Source: an uncultured bacterium (GTDB taxonomy: Bacteria > Actinomycetota > Coriobacteriia > Coriobacteriales > Atopobiaceae). Taken from it: a DNA stretch of 64,000 nucleotides. The notes beneath the pieces are model-generated. The model was given only the letters and a program-made list of their open reading frames with translations. It was not told the origin of the DNA and did not search any database. Positions 18,440 to 25,985 of the stretch are shown here, piece by piece; the first letter of the stretch is position 1; every line of letters starts with the position of its first letter. A program made the translations under genes and the position numbers. The stretch is taken from NCBI GenBank assembly GCA_905215465.1, contig CAJMPT010000002.1, positions 1-64,000 on the forward strand, in the 5' to 3' direction.

Positions 18440-18448
18440 ATGGTGGAG
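18440..18448. repeat. attL core of the prophage
   Basis: ATGGTGGAG here is repeated exactly at 51422-51430 in the 3' end of ssrA. As the reverse complement it reads CTCCACCAT, the tmRNA 3' terminus plus one base. Phage genes lie to the right, host genes to the left. Confidence 0.75.
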
Positions 18449-18625
18449 CTTATGAGAAAAACGGCGAACTCCACCAGTACCGCCAACCGCGCGGCTATCC
18501 AGCTTGATACTTGCATCGTTAGAGTATCGAAAAACTGGTTTGTTGTCGTTGGCACGTGTCAAAAATAGCAATTTCTGGTGTTTGCAAAACACCAGATGGG
18601 CGGCTTGCTGTAAGCCCGTCTAACG
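18449..18625. other. Left end of prophage, non-coding in the integrated state
   Basis: Between attL and the lysin terminator no gene is visible on the minus strand. On the plus strand the frame continuing from the core is open to a TAG at 18566-18568; in the excised circle this would extend the serine recombinase. A hairpin TCTGGTGTTT/AAACACCAGA lies at 18573-18595. Confidence 0.55.
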
Positions 18626-18626
18626 C

Positions 18627-18661
18627 CAGAAAGCGGGGCACCCCTTGTCAGGGTACCCCGC
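18627..18661 (-). terminator. Terminator after the endolysin gene
   Basis: AAGCGGGGTACCCTG pairs with the GGGGTGCCCCGCTT region on the minus strand directly after the lysin stop codon. It marks the end of the long leftward late operon. Confidence 0.75.
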
Positions 18662-18668
18662 TTGAACA

Positions 18669-19733
18669 CTAATAAGAAAGCTTCTGGCCGGGGTAGATCG
18701 TATAAGGTGCCCCAATGCCGTTCTTGCTTGCGATGGTGCGCCAGTCGATACCGAGCGAAGCGCCAATCTCGCTGAGCGTGTCGCCGCTCTTGACGGTGTA
18801 GACGCGCGCAGTGCCAACGCCCGCCCTCTGGTTGACGATTGCCTGAACCTCGCTGAAGCGGTCGCCCAGAACGTCGCTGCGCGTCGGAACAACACCGAAC
18901 ATTCCGCGCTCCACATCGTCTGCGAGCTGAGAAGCGGAAGCGCCATCAATGTAGTTGATGAGGTCTTGCACCTCTTGGTAGCGGTCGCCGAGCTTTTCGC
19001 GGCGCTCATCGTCAACGCCATACTCGCCGCGCATGACAGCAGCAGCGAGGTCAAGCGTCGTGCCCTCCGGCGAAGGCTCGGCGACCTCTGCGGGCGGAAC
19101 GTCGGGCGCTGCCGCGCCGGACGGGTTGGCAAACTTGCCCCACGCTTCGCGCGTCATATAGGCGATATCGAGATCAAGCGGCGCATTGAAACCATCGAGA
19201 CGGCCATTCGACGTGTACTGGTGGATTGCGCAGCTACCCCAAGCGCCGAATCCGCCATCGGGAAGCCACGGCGAAGACTGGTAGCCGGTGCGGTTGTTGT
19301 TGGCGTACTGCGCAACCCAGAGCGCGTGATTCGGCGCAATCTTCGACCAATCCTCTTCGGTGCAAACACTACGGCTCATATAGACGATGCAGCGAACGCC
19401 GGTCTGATCGTAGACGTAATCGAGGAACTGCTTTGCCTTGTCGGTTCCGATGCGCCCGTACATCTCATAATCGAGAACGGGAATGCCGTTGCCGAAGTAG
19501 TTACGGCAGCTTGCGACGAAGTGCTTAGCCTGAGCGATGGGGTCTTCTCCATTCATGAAGTGATAGAAGCCCCAGAGCTTGCCGAGCTTGATAGCCTGCT
19601 GAATCCACGGGTCGCAGGTGTTGTGAACGATGGTGGTTCCCTCGGTCGCCTTGCAGATAACGAAATCGCAAGGCACCTGCGCGAGGTCAAGCCCTCGCTG
19701 GTAGTTAGAAATATCAATGCCGTTGAGTGCCAT
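18669..19733 (-). CDS. Endolysin: GH25 muramidase with two CW_7-like repeats and LysM
   Basis: A 354-residue phage lysin. Residues 1-200 are a glycoside hydrolase 25 domain: GIDISNYQRGLDL with the first catalytic Asp, YHFMNGEDP, PVLDYEMYG with the catalytic Glu, and DLDIAY near the end. Then come two similar ~35-residue wall-binding repeats (LAAAVMRGEYG...YQEVQDLINYI, then LADDVERGMFG...FSEVQAIVNQ), resembling the Cpl-7 type. A C-terminal LysM follows (YTVKSGDTLSEIGASLG). It cleaves peptidoglycan at lysis. It overlaps the upstream C39 peptidase gene by 20 bases. Confidence 0.94.
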   Translation of the reverse strand: MALNGIDISNYQRGLDLAQVPCDFVICKATEGTTIVHNTCDPWIQQAIKLGKLWGFYHFMNGEDPIAQAKHFVASCRNYFGNGIPVLDYEMYGRIGTDKAKQFLDYVYDQTGVRCIVYMSRSVCTEEDWSKIAPNHALWVAQYANNNRTGYQSSPWLPDGGFGAWGSCAIHQYTSNGRLDGFNAPLDLDIAYMTREAWGKFANPSGAAAPDVPPAEVAEPSPEGTTLDLAAAVMRGEYGVDDERREKLGDRYQEVQDLINYIDGASASQLADDVERGMFGVVPTRSDVLGDRFSEVQAIVNQRAGVGTARVYTVKSGDTLSEIGASLGIDWRTIASKNGIGAPYTIYPGQKLSY

Positions 19734-20424
19734 AGAAGCCCCCTCTGATGCAGTAGAAGTAACTGAAATCGACCTGCTCTAGCTCTTCGAGCGTGAACGC
19801 GCGCGCAGAGTTCCCGGCGCTCGCCGGGTCGCGTATCCAGTAGCCGTCATCGTCTGCGCGCCAGATCAGCACGACATGCCCGCCGTAGTCTCTATCGCCG
19901 AGCGTTCCGCTCATGCCCGCGAAGGCAAGCCACCCGTCAGACACGTTCTGCAAGACGGGTGCGAGATCGTAAGAAATCGGCGTGCTCTCGATGCCGTATT
20001 CCGGGTAATGCTCGGCAATCCACGCGCAGAACTTGCCGGGGTCGTTAACGCCATCGGTAAGGCACGTGTCACCCACGAACGATGCGAGCGTGAGCGGCGT
20101 AATGTCCTGAAGCGTCATGTATTTGACAGCCATAGCGGCGCATGTAAGACCGCAGCCGTGGTCGCCGATGGTGCCGCCCGCATATGGTATGTAGTCCCAT
20201 TGCGGGTCGGTCTGAAGCCATATCGGCATGCTGTTACCCTCGGCAATCGGCCTATCGGAAACGATTGCTAGGCGGTCTTCCTCAGCCGCCGCGTAACCCT
20301 CTTCGCGCGCTTCAGCGAGCGCGCCCGCGTCGCTCTCGATATGACCGACGATGAGCCAGCCGCAGAAGAGCATTGACGCGAGCGCGCCGGAAAGCACGAG
20401 GGCGACAGCCTTTAGCCTACTCAT
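19714..20424 (-). CDS. Membrane-anchored C39-like cysteine peptidase
   Basis: 236 residues from ATG 20424. An N-terminal membrane anchor (VALVLSGALASMLFCGWLIVG) precedes a papain-fold C39_2 domain with the nucleophile in GDHGCGLTCAAMA and the catalytic histidine in YGGHVVLIW, followed by RDPAS. The start codon overlaps the holin stop (ATGAGTAG). The location in the lysis cassette suggests a second wall- or peptide-cleaving enzyme, perhaps for envelope degradation. The exact substrate is unknown. Confidence 0.82.
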   Translation of the reverse strand: MSRLKAVALVLSGALASMLFCGWLIVGHIESDAGALAEAREEGYAAAEEDRLAIVSDRPIAEGNSMPIWLQTDPQWDYIPYAGGTIGDHGCGLTCAAMAVKYMTLQDITPLTLASFVGDTCLTDGVNDPGKFCAWIAEHYPEYGIESTPISYDLAPVLQNVSDGWLAFAGMSGTLGDRDYGGHVVLIWRADDDGYWIRDPASAGNSARAFTLEELEQVDFSYFYCIRGGFYGTQRH

Positions 20425-20677
20425 CGCGCTTCGGCTCGGTGTAGGTGAGCGCTTGCGCGGAATCGCCAACGCCCGCCGTGGTCGGGTCGGTCACGATGCC
20501 TAGAATCGCGAGCACGGCGAAAAGCGCGTTGATGATCGCGGCCAACTGCTCGTTCAGAACTCCAAAGTTCCACTGGTAGCCGAACGGCGCGGCGACCACC
20601 TGCACGAGCAGCAGGACGGCGGGAATGAGCGTCAGCCAAAAAGTCTTGTTCTTGATGCGTGCGGTGAAGTTAATCAT
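20417..20677 (-). CDS. Holin (phi LC3 family-like)
   Basis: 86 residues from ATG 20677 with an AGGAGAG site. It begins MINFTARIKNKTFWLTLIPAVLLLVQ, the characteristic start of phi LC3-type holins, with two membrane segments (about 14-33 and 50-68) and a charged tail. It would permeabilise the cytoplasmic membrane to release or activate lysins. Overlaps on both sides place it in a tight lysis cassette. Confidence 0.88.
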   Translation of the reverse strand: MINFTARIKNKTFWLTLIPAVLLLVQVVAAPFGYQWNFGVLNEQLAAIINALFAVLAILGIVTDPTTAGVGDSAQALTYTEPKRDE

Positions 20678-20678
20678 T

Positions 20679-21125
20679 TCAGCTCTCCTTTTCATAGATG
20701 AGGTCTACGCGGTCGTAGATGTGATCGACCTTGTTTGCCATGTCGTGCGAGTGCTCGCGCGATTCCCTGATTTCGTCGTGCAGCGCTGCCGTGGATGCCC
20801 TGAGAGATTCCATAGCGGCTTGCAGCCCTTCCGAAATGTTGTTGCTTCGCTCCATCTGCGCAGCGATACGGCCTTCCATTTCCGAGCGCTCGCGGTCGCG
20901 CTGCGCGCGCTCGTTGAGTTCGTCGCGCTTGCGCTCTTCGCGCTTCAGCTCTAGCTCTGCCTGTCGCGCTGCGTTTCGCTCTTCAAGCTCCGCCTTGCGC
21001 TCGTTGTTGCGCTGGTACTCGTTAAGCAACTGCTTTGCGAGGATTCCGAAGCCGATAGCAACGAGGAACGCGAAGAACCATTCGGCACCGAAGGCCGCTG
21101 CATGGTCTAAAACGCTTTCCGCCAC
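20679..21125 (-). CDS. Small membrane protein with coiled coil (lysis-cassette protein)
   Basis: 148 residues, GTG start with GGAGGGCTGAC upstream. One N-terminal membrane segment (FFAFLVAIGFGILAKQL) is followed by about 100 residues of strongly charged heptad-like sequence rich in Glu, Arg and Lys. This layout resembles phage accessory holins or spanin-like proteins, but no specific family is recognised. It overlaps the holin frame slightly. Confidence 0.7.
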   Translation of the reverse strand: MAESVLDHAAAFGAEWFFAFLVAIGFGILAKQLLNEYQRNNERKAELEERNAARQAELELKREERKRDELNERAQRDRERSEMEGRIAAQMERSNNISEGLQAAMESLRASTAALHDEIRESREHSHDMANKVDHIYDRVDLIYEKES

Positions 21126-21126
21126 G

Positions 21127-21576
21127 TCAGCCCTCCGTCACCTCTCGCCAGACGGTTTCGGTTCCGACAGCCCCCGGCTCCCAGACGTTGTTAGCAACGA
21201 GGGATTCCCAGACCTTGCCGTTATGGCGCACGACAGCGCCCTTCGGGTAAGGGTTCTCGTTGCTCGGCGGCACCCACTCGGGAATGCTCGACGGGTCATC
21301 ACCGCCACTTGCATACTCAACGACCTTCGCCCAAAGGCTCGGAGCTGCCGTGGGCGACCAATCGGGCTGCGACGTGTGCGCCTGAAGGCATACGTAAAGA
21401 ACTCCCTCGTAACTCACGCGCTCGCCCTCTGCGTAGGCGTGGCCGTCCCCGTCCCACTCCGCGAAAAGCACGGAGCACTTGGCCGCAACGTCCGACGATA
21501 GGGACGGGGCTTGAGCCTTGAAGATTGCGATGATCGCGCGAACCATGCCCTCTTCGTCTTCGGTAAGTGCCATCAT
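21127..21576 (-). CDS. Carbohydrate-binding module protein (CBM5/12-like)
   Basis: 149 residues. The central LYVCLQAHTSQPDWSPTAAP...W and the C-terminal WVPPSNENPYPKGAVVRHNGKVWESLVANNVWEPG are two chitin-binding-like modules with the expected aromatic residues. The N-terminal ~40 residues resemble the small helical pieces found on phage tail appendages. It follows the DGR terminator and precedes the lysis genes, so it may be a tail-fibre tip or glycan adhesin. RBS AAGGGG before an ATG-ATG start. Confidence 0.72.
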   Translation of the reverse strand: MMALTEDEEGMVRAIIAIFKAQAPSLSSDVAAKCSVLFAEWDGDGHAYAEGERVSYEGVLYVCLQAHTSQPDWSPTAAPSLWAKVVEYASGGDDPSSIPEWVPPSNENPYPKGAVVRHNGKVWESLVANNVWEPGAVGTETVWREVTEG

Positions 21577-21596
21577 TTCCCCTTTCTCTCGGTAAC

Positions 21597-21624
21597 AAAA
21601 AAGCCCCCGCTAGTGCGAGGGCTT
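21597..21624 (-). terminator. Terminator after the DGR reverse transcriptase
   Basis: AAGCCCTCGC with GCGGGGGCTT and a 4-base loop, followed by TTTTTT on the minus strand, 25 bases past the reverse transcriptase stop. Confidence 0.88.
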
Positions 21625-21648
21625 GGGTGCCTGATTTCGTGTTTCCTT

Positions 21649-22758
21649 TTAGCCGAAAAGCTCCTTATAGAGCGCGTCCATGCGTTTTACCGTCTCGTGC
21701 GCGTTCAGGCGCTTCATACTGCCGCGCCACGACTGGTAGGATTGGTTGACCTGCTCGACGGTCATAACCCCTTTGGCGACCAGCGCGGCTTGCTTCTTCA
21801 GCTTGCGCCGCTGTCGCGTCACGGAGGAACGGCACGGGCGAACAACAACTTTTCCGCCCTCGCCATACGAAAACCTCTTCTTAAGGAACGTGAATCCGCG
21901 CGTGAGCTTCACAACGCGCGTCTTCTTGCGGTTGATGATGATGCCCAGATCGTCGCAGAGCGATTCGATGCGCGAAAGCGCGTCCCAAAGCGTCTGCTTG
22001 TCAAGAGCGATGCAATAGCTATCGTCCATGTAGCGCCCGCTTGCCAAGATGCCCGGAAGGGACAGCATCAGATGGTCAACCGGAGACGGCAGGGCGACCG
22101 CTAGAATCTGGTTAGGCTCGCTGCCAAGACCCAAGCCGCGCGCTCCGTGAGCGTCTATCTGGTCTGCCATGACGCGCTTAACCCGCTCATCATCAATGGC
22201 GCGGTCGATAAGGCGCTTGCAAGCGTCGTGGTCGATGTTTGCGAAGTAGTCCGCGAAATCGACCTGCAAGATATAGCCTTCCGTTCCATGCTTTCGGTGG
22301 TGCTCGACAAGCTGGCGCTTCATCCGGCGAATCGCGTAGTCTGTGCCGCGCCCTTTGACGTTCGCGGCGCATCCCTCGGTCAGTGTAGGCCAGATCGCGG
22401 GCGCGAGCGCGTGACGGCTCAAAGACTTCTGTATGACACGCTCCGAGAAGTGGACAGAGCAGATATGACGAAGCTTGCCGCGCTCGAAAAGGTCAAACTC
22501 GATGAAGCCGCGCCGGAAGTCAGCGCCCGTGAGCAGGTCGCGGCGCGCCCGCATGATGTTTGGAATGACGCGCCCCATGTAGCGCTGAACGCTTGCCTTC
22601 CAGCGAACGCCCGCAGCAGCGCCGTTCGCCGCGCTGTATAGGTTATCGAGGTCTGCAACGGCTTCTAGCGTGCATCCCTCGATGCGCCTAGCCCGATTCT
22701 CCGCGCGCTTGGCATCGCGCCTTGCACGTCGCGCAGCCCTGCGCTCTTCAGAGTTCAT
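21649..22758 (-). CDS. DGR reverse transcriptase
   Basis: 369 residues from ATG 22758 (MNSEERRAARRAR); in-frame upstream starts at 22815 and 22881 lack a ribosome site. Reverse-transcriptase motifs appear in order: GFIEFDLFERGK, the palm motif LQVDFADYFANIDH with the first Asp, motif 4-like GLGLGSEPNQILAVALP with the QxxxN-type pattern of DGR enzymes, and the catalytic YMDDSYCIA. It copies the template-repeat RNA into adenine-mutagenised cDNA that replaces the variable repeat. The template lies directly upstream and an Avd-like partner beyond it. Confidence 0.93.
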   Translation of the reverse strand: MNSEERRAARRARRDAKRAENRARRIEGCTLEAVADLDNLYSAANGAAAGVRWKASVQRYMGRVIPNIMRARRDLLTGADFRRGFIEFDLFERGKLRHICSVHFSERVIQKSLSRHALAPAIWPTLTEGCAANVKGRGTDYAIRRMKRQLVEHHRKHGTEGYILQVDFADYFANIDHDACKRLIDRAIDDERVKRVMADQIDAHGARGLGLGSEPNQILAVALPSPVDHLMLSLPGILASGRYMDDSYCIALDKQTLWDALSRIESLCDDLGIIINRKKTRVVKLTRGFTFLKKRFSYGEGGKVVVRPCRSSVTRQRRKLKKQAALVAKGVMTVEQVNQSYQSWRGSMKRLNAHETVKRMDALYKELFG

Positions 22759-22969
22759 GAGGGCACCCCGCGCGGCACGCAACCGGCATCCAGCAGCCGC
22801 TTGACGGTTGACCATGAAACGCGGTCGAACGCCGAGAACCGCGCCATGCAAGCAGCGAACGGCAACCGTCGCGGGGTGCATATTTACGGGCTAGCGCCCG
22901 ACGGTCGCCCCTTCCTTCCTCAAATGCACGGCGCGCGGCGCTTATGGCCGCACGGTCTGGCAAGGCTTG
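22759..22969 (-). ncRNA. Spacer part of the DGR template RNA
   Basis: About 210 bases between the template repeat and the reverse-transcriptase start hold no convincing gene. In characterised DGRs the region directly 3' of the template is structured RNA needed for cDNA priming. By position this is the equivalent; the structure was not computed. Confidence 0.5.
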
Positions 22970-23097
22970 GGAATCACGGCAGGGGGCGTATCCAGTCGTT
23001 CGTCGGGGCATTGTTGTTGGCATTGCCGTTGCTGTTGACATTGCACGCGTTGGACGAAGACCCGCCCATGACGGAGCGCAGCCACCAATTGACGCGA
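22970..23097 (-). repeat. DGR template repeat (TR)
   Basis: The sequence matches the 3' end of the target gene (23668-23795, offset 698) over about 127 bp with five mismatches. All five are T on the plus strand of the TR, that is adenine in the coding sense: 22974, 22996, 23023, 23030 and 23035. The conceptual TR translation is rich in AAC/AAT codons (NVNSNGNANNN) and has a TGA where the variable repeat has TGC. It starts 29 bases past the avd stop. Confidence 0.95.
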
Positions 23098-23126
23098 TGA
23101 TTTCCAAGGGACAACGCGCGACCATT

Positions 23127-23537
23127 TTACCCCTTTCCAATGAGCTTCACGCCCGCGCGAGCGCCCTTTATCAGCTTTATGTCGCTCTCTATGCTCTCGG
23201 ATATCGCTTCGAACCGCGCGACCTTCACCGGCAGATTCATAGCCATAAGGCATTGCAGGTCTTGGTATAGCTGCTGCAAGTCCGCTATCGCAAGCGTCAT
23301 GTAATGCTTGCGCTCTTCGACGTTGCGAGCCGTGTTCGGGTAGAAGGCATCAGCCTTAACCAGATTGAACACCAAGCTTCGCGCCGTCTCCGCCATGGGG
23401 ACGGCGAGGATGAAGCGATAAGACTTCGGCACCGCCGACGAAGCCACAAGACGCGTCACGTCGTTTCGAATCGAAACAGCAGTGTTGAAATACTCGAACG
23501 AGCTTAGGTTGCGGTTCCGCACATATACGCCGCTCAA
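23127..23537 (-). CDS. DGR accessory variability protein (Avd-like four-helix bundle)
   Basis: 136 residues, mostly helical, with basic ends, in the avd position between the variable gene and the TR. Features such as FNTAVSIRNDVTRLV, TARSLVFNLVKADAFYP and YMTLAIADLQQLYQDLQCLMAMNLP fit the Avd/S23-like four-helix bundle that binds the reverse transcriptase and template RNA. The frame is closed directly upstream, so the start is a TTG at 23537 (or a GTG shortly after). A run of eight G residues on the minus strand lies ahead of it. Confidence 0.82.
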   Translation of the reverse strand: MSGVYVRNRNLSSFEYFNTAVSIRNDVTRLVASSAVPKSYRFILAVPMAETARSLVFNLVKADAFYPNTARNVEERKHYMTLAIADLQQLYQDLQCLMAMNLPVKVARFEAISESIESDIKLIKGARAGVKLIGKG

Positions 23538-23580
23538 TTTTCAACATCCCCCCCCTCCGTGATTTTTGAAAATTGCTTCG

Positions 23581-23628
23581 CCCGCGCTTCGCGCGGGAAA
23601 GCAAAGGCGCATGCGCAAGGCATGCGCC
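23581..23628. other. Two hairpins between target gene and avd
   Basis: CCCGCGC-TTC-GCGCGGG (23581-23597) and GGCGCATGC-N5-GCATGCGCC (23606-23614 with 23620-23628) are perfect stems of 7 and 9 bp. They may terminate part of the target-gene transcript or assist retrohoming. Confidence 0.6.
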
Positions 23629-23645
23629 AGACCAGTACCTAGTAC

Positions 23646-23662
23646 GGCTGATTTTATCAGCC
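23646..23662. other. Hairpin directly downstream of the variable repeat
   Basis: GGCTGAT and ATCAGCC form a 7-bp perfect stem with a 3-base loop, 6 bp from the 3' boundary of the variable repeat and spanning the target stop codon. In the BPP-1 DGR a short hairpin at this place promotes target recognition; the position and size here are similar. Confidence 0.65.
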
Positions 23663-24559
23663 TAGGAGGAAGCACGGCAGGGGGCGTATCCAGCCGTTCG
23701 TCGGGGCATTGTTGTTGGCAGTGCCGTAGCTGCTGACATTGCACGCGTTGGACGAAGACCCGCCCATGACGGAGCGCAGCCACCAATTGACGCGACCGCC
23801 CGCGATGCGGCTTGCGGTGTCGGTGAAGATGGGGAACTGGCTATCGAAGCCCACAGAGTAGCCCTTGCTGCCCCAGACCGGGCACCCGTAAACCTCCATC
23901 TCTGAGGGCGACCAAATCTTGCCCAAGTCCGCCCAGCTCCAACCGCTTGCTTCCGTAAGCTTCTCCGAAGACGAATAGCGCTCTTCGAGAAGCACGCGCT
24001 GCGCCAGAATCGCGCTCTGAAGCGTTGAGGGAAGCGCGGGGAGGAAATCGTTGATCTCCCAGTCGTGGAGCTTCGAGCACAAGTAAGGGTGCTTCTCTTC
24101 GGCGGTGCCGTTGTTGTCGTTCGTCTCGCGCCACTGAAGGTAGCTCGTGTTGGATGCCTTGTCGCCCTTCACGGTGACGGGCGCGAGCGGCACCATGACG
24201 ATATGGTGCCCCTTCGCGGTGTCGCCGCAGTTGTAATACTGGTCGATAGCTCCGATGCGGTAGCGCACAGTCTGCGAGGGTACGTTGTCGCCCTCGGAAA
24301 CCGGAACGTCGATGTAGTCGCCGATGCGCAGCCCCGCGAAGTTCGCGTTTCGGGCGCGGTTGCGCAGCCACGTGTAAATGTCGGTGCTTCCGATCTCGTT
24401 AGCGAAGACCGAAGCGAGCGAGCGCCCGCTGTAGGAGTTGATAGCGTGCTGGCGGTCGTATTCCTCGGCGGTCGTTACCGCGTTCGCGGTGTTCCGCGCC
24501 GACGTGTCCTTTACGTTGTAGGCGGTGCCGTTGATTGAAAACTGCGACAAATCAGCCAT
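23657..24559 (-). CDS. DGR-diversified target protein (C-type lectin-like, DUF6273-like)
   Basis: 300 residues, ATG preceded by GGGAG. The N-terminus (MADLSQFSINGTAYNVKDTSAR) looks like a tail-attachment segment. From about residue 65 the fold is a lectin-like domain with IGDYIDVPV, YLCSKLHDWEINDFLP, GKIWSPSEMEVYGC and RVNWWLRSVMGG. The last ~45 residues are the variable repeat. Against the template, coding changes are Asn to Ser, Asn to Tyr, Asn to Thr and Asp to Gly. It lies next to the tail-tip genes, so it is probably a receptor-binding protein whose ligand surface is diversified. Confidence 0.93.
   Translation of the reverse strand: MADLSQFSINGTAYNVKDTSARNTANAVTTAEEYDRQHAINSYSGRSLASVFANEIGSTDIYTWLRNRARNANFAGLRIGDYIDVPVSEGDNVPSQTVRYRIGAIDQYYNCGDTAKGHHIVMVPLAPVTVKGDKASNTSYLQWRETNDNNGTAEEKHPYLCSKLHDWEINDFLPALPSTLQSAILAQRVLLEERYSSSEKLTEASGWSWADLGKIWSPSEMEVYGCPVWGSKGYSVGFDSQFPIFTDTASRIAGGRVNWWLRSVMGGSSSNACNVSSYGTANNNAPTNGWIRPLPCFLLG
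23668..23795 (-). repeat. DGR variable repeat (VR) at the 3' end of the target gene
   Basis: About 127 bp matching the TR. Differences from the TR are at 23672, 23694, 23721, 23728 and 23733, all opposite template adenines. The right boundary at 23795 and the left boundary near 23668 are sharp. The 3' part in coding sense is GC-rich (ATACGCCCCCTGCCGTG), as expected of an initiation-of-mutagenic-homing site. Confidence 0.95.
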
Positions 24560-24574
24560 TGATAGTCTCCCTTC

Positions 24575-25576
24575 TTAGTTAAGCGTCGCCGTCTCGCCGC
24601 TCACGGTCGCCTGAGCGACGGTTACGGTCTCGCCAGAAAGCGCGGTGCGTCTGTTGGTGGGCATGTACGCCGTTTCGCCAAGGACTATGTAGCCGTCCTG
24701 TAGCTCAACAAGCGCCGTCGCGAGCGTCGCGTTCTCTTCGCGCAGCTCTTGAACCTCGTCATCTGAGGGCGGATCGATAGAAGCGATAGAGTTTGCGATG
24801 TTAAGCGCGTTCTGAGCGGCAGCGGTGGCATCCTCCGCCGCGCCGTTTGCCGCGGCAGCGGCGGCGTTGGCGCTTGAAGCGGCTGTGTTCGCCGCGCTCG
24901 CGGCGGCGTTGGCGTTGGATGTTGCCGCGTCGGCGTTCTGCTTGGCGGCGTTGGCGGCTGATGCCGCGTTGTTCGCAGCCGTGGTCGCAGCGTCGGCGTT
25001 CTGCTTCGCCGTGTTGGCGGCGGATGCGGCGGTGTTTGCGGCATCTGCCGCGTTGTTCGCAGCCGTCGCAGCGCTGTTCGCTGTGCTCGCAGCCGTGTTT
25101 GCCTTGCCAGCGGCGGTGTTCGCCGCGCTCGCTGCGCTGTTGGCGTTCTTTACCGCCGTCTCTCCACGGTCGATGAGGTCTTGAACGGCATCGTCCCAGT
25201 TCTGCGCGGGCTGCTGGCCGTCAAGAGCGCTGCGCAGGATTTCGATAGCGAAGCGCTCCGTTGAGTAGGTCGCACCGCTCTTCGTGATCGTGAAGTAGGC
25301 TTCGTCGGTGTAGCCGGGAACGCTGCAAAGCTTCGATTCGTCAACCGTGATGGTCGCCGCGTTCCCGCTCACCGAGCACTGGCCGCGATAGTAGTTGCGC
25401 TTGTTCGGAAGCAGCACGACAAGCCATGCGGTAGCGCCTGAAAGCGCGAACTCAGCGCCGTTGTCGTAGATAAGCGCCTTGATTGTGGTTCCGCCATCGT
25501 CGCCCTGACCAACTTTGATGCAGGTTCCCGCCCCCTCCTTCGATATATCGAGTTCAAGCGTCCGTGTGTTGCTCAT
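24575..25576 (-). CDS. Baseplate upper protein-like (BppU N-terminal domain) with Ala/Asn repeats
   Basis: 333 residues. The first ~125 residues match the BppU/DUF2479 N-terminal domain that docks appendages to phage tail tips (GTTIKALIYDNGAEFALSGATAWLVVLLPNKR). Residues about 145-265 are a long alanine/asparagine repeat (NTAASAANTAKQNADAATTA style), likely a trimeric coiled stalk. A coiled segment (DDEVQELREENATLATALVELQDG) precedes a short C-terminal piece. Its ATG overlaps the upstream stop by one base. It probably links the DGR target to the tail. Confidence 0.85.
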   Translation of the reverse strand: MSNTRTLELDISKEGAGTCIKVGQGDDGGTTIKALIYDNGAEFALSGATAWLVVLLPNKRNYYRGQCSVSGNAATITVDESKLCSVPGYTDEAYFTITKSGATYSTERFAIEILRSALDGQQPAQNWDDAVQDLIDRGETAVKNANSAASAANTAAGKANTAASTANSAATAANNAADAANTAASAANTAKQNADAATTAANNAASAANAAKQNADAATSNANAAASAANTAASSANAAAAAANGAAEDATAAAQNALNIANSIASIDPPSDDEVQELREENATLATALVELQDGYIVLGETAYMPTNRRTALSGETVTVAQATVSGETATLN

Positions 25577-25977
25577 CACTTGCCGCCTTCCTCGCTGGTT
25601 CCGTATGCGAGCGCGCGTAGGGATTCGAGCGCTTCGGCGAAGCTCATAGCAGACCGAGCATTGCTAGACAAGGGCTGCACGTCCGCGCTCGCGGCGACGG
25701 CTGGCACGCTCGCGGCCAGAGCGTCGAACACATCGACAACCGCCTTCATGCGGTCATCGACGTACAAGGGCTTAACGAGAGTGAAGGGCTGATCGTCGTT
25801 GATTGGCTCCTTCACGTCTTCTGGCTGCACGACGGTTCGGTTTCCCTCTTCGTCAACCGCAATGAAAATCATTCCGTTGCTCGCGGCGCGGTTGATAAGC
25901 TCTTCGTCGTACTCGGTCACCATCGCTTCGCAGTTTCCTATCGGGTCGTGCAGCATGTGGTAAAGTGTCTTGCTCAT
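25576..25977 (-). CDS. Hypothetical tail-region protein
   Basis: 133 residues from ATG 25977 (MSKTLYHMLHDPIGNCEAMV), with TAGGAGGAACG before it. Acidic, no membrane segment, no recognised domain. The C-terminal half (LSSNARSAMSFAEALESLRALAYG) looks helical. Such genes between tail spike and baseplate genes often encode small structural adaptors, but nothing in the sequence proves it. Confidence 0.75.
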   Translation of the reverse strand: MSKTLYHMLHDPIGNCEAMVTEYDEELINRAASNGMIFIAVDEEGNRTVVQPEDVKEPINDDQPFTLVKPLYVDDRMKAVVDVFDALAASVPAVAASADVQPLSSNARSAMSFAEALESLRALAYGTSEEGGK

Positions 25978-25985
25978 CGTTCCTC

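Noticed and set aside
22748..23140. Minus-strand open frames across the template repeat
   Set aside because: The TR region is non-coding template RNA; the open frames lack ribosome sites and arise from similarity to the coding VR.
23548..23555. Run of eight C residues upstream of avd as a phase-variation switch
   Set aside because: It lies before the start codon rather than in the frame, and a single genome cannot show length variation.
24760..25150. Regular repeats that could suggest a CRISPR or satellite
   Set aside because: They are the Ala/Asn-rich stalk codons of the BppU-like gene, in frame and without spacers.
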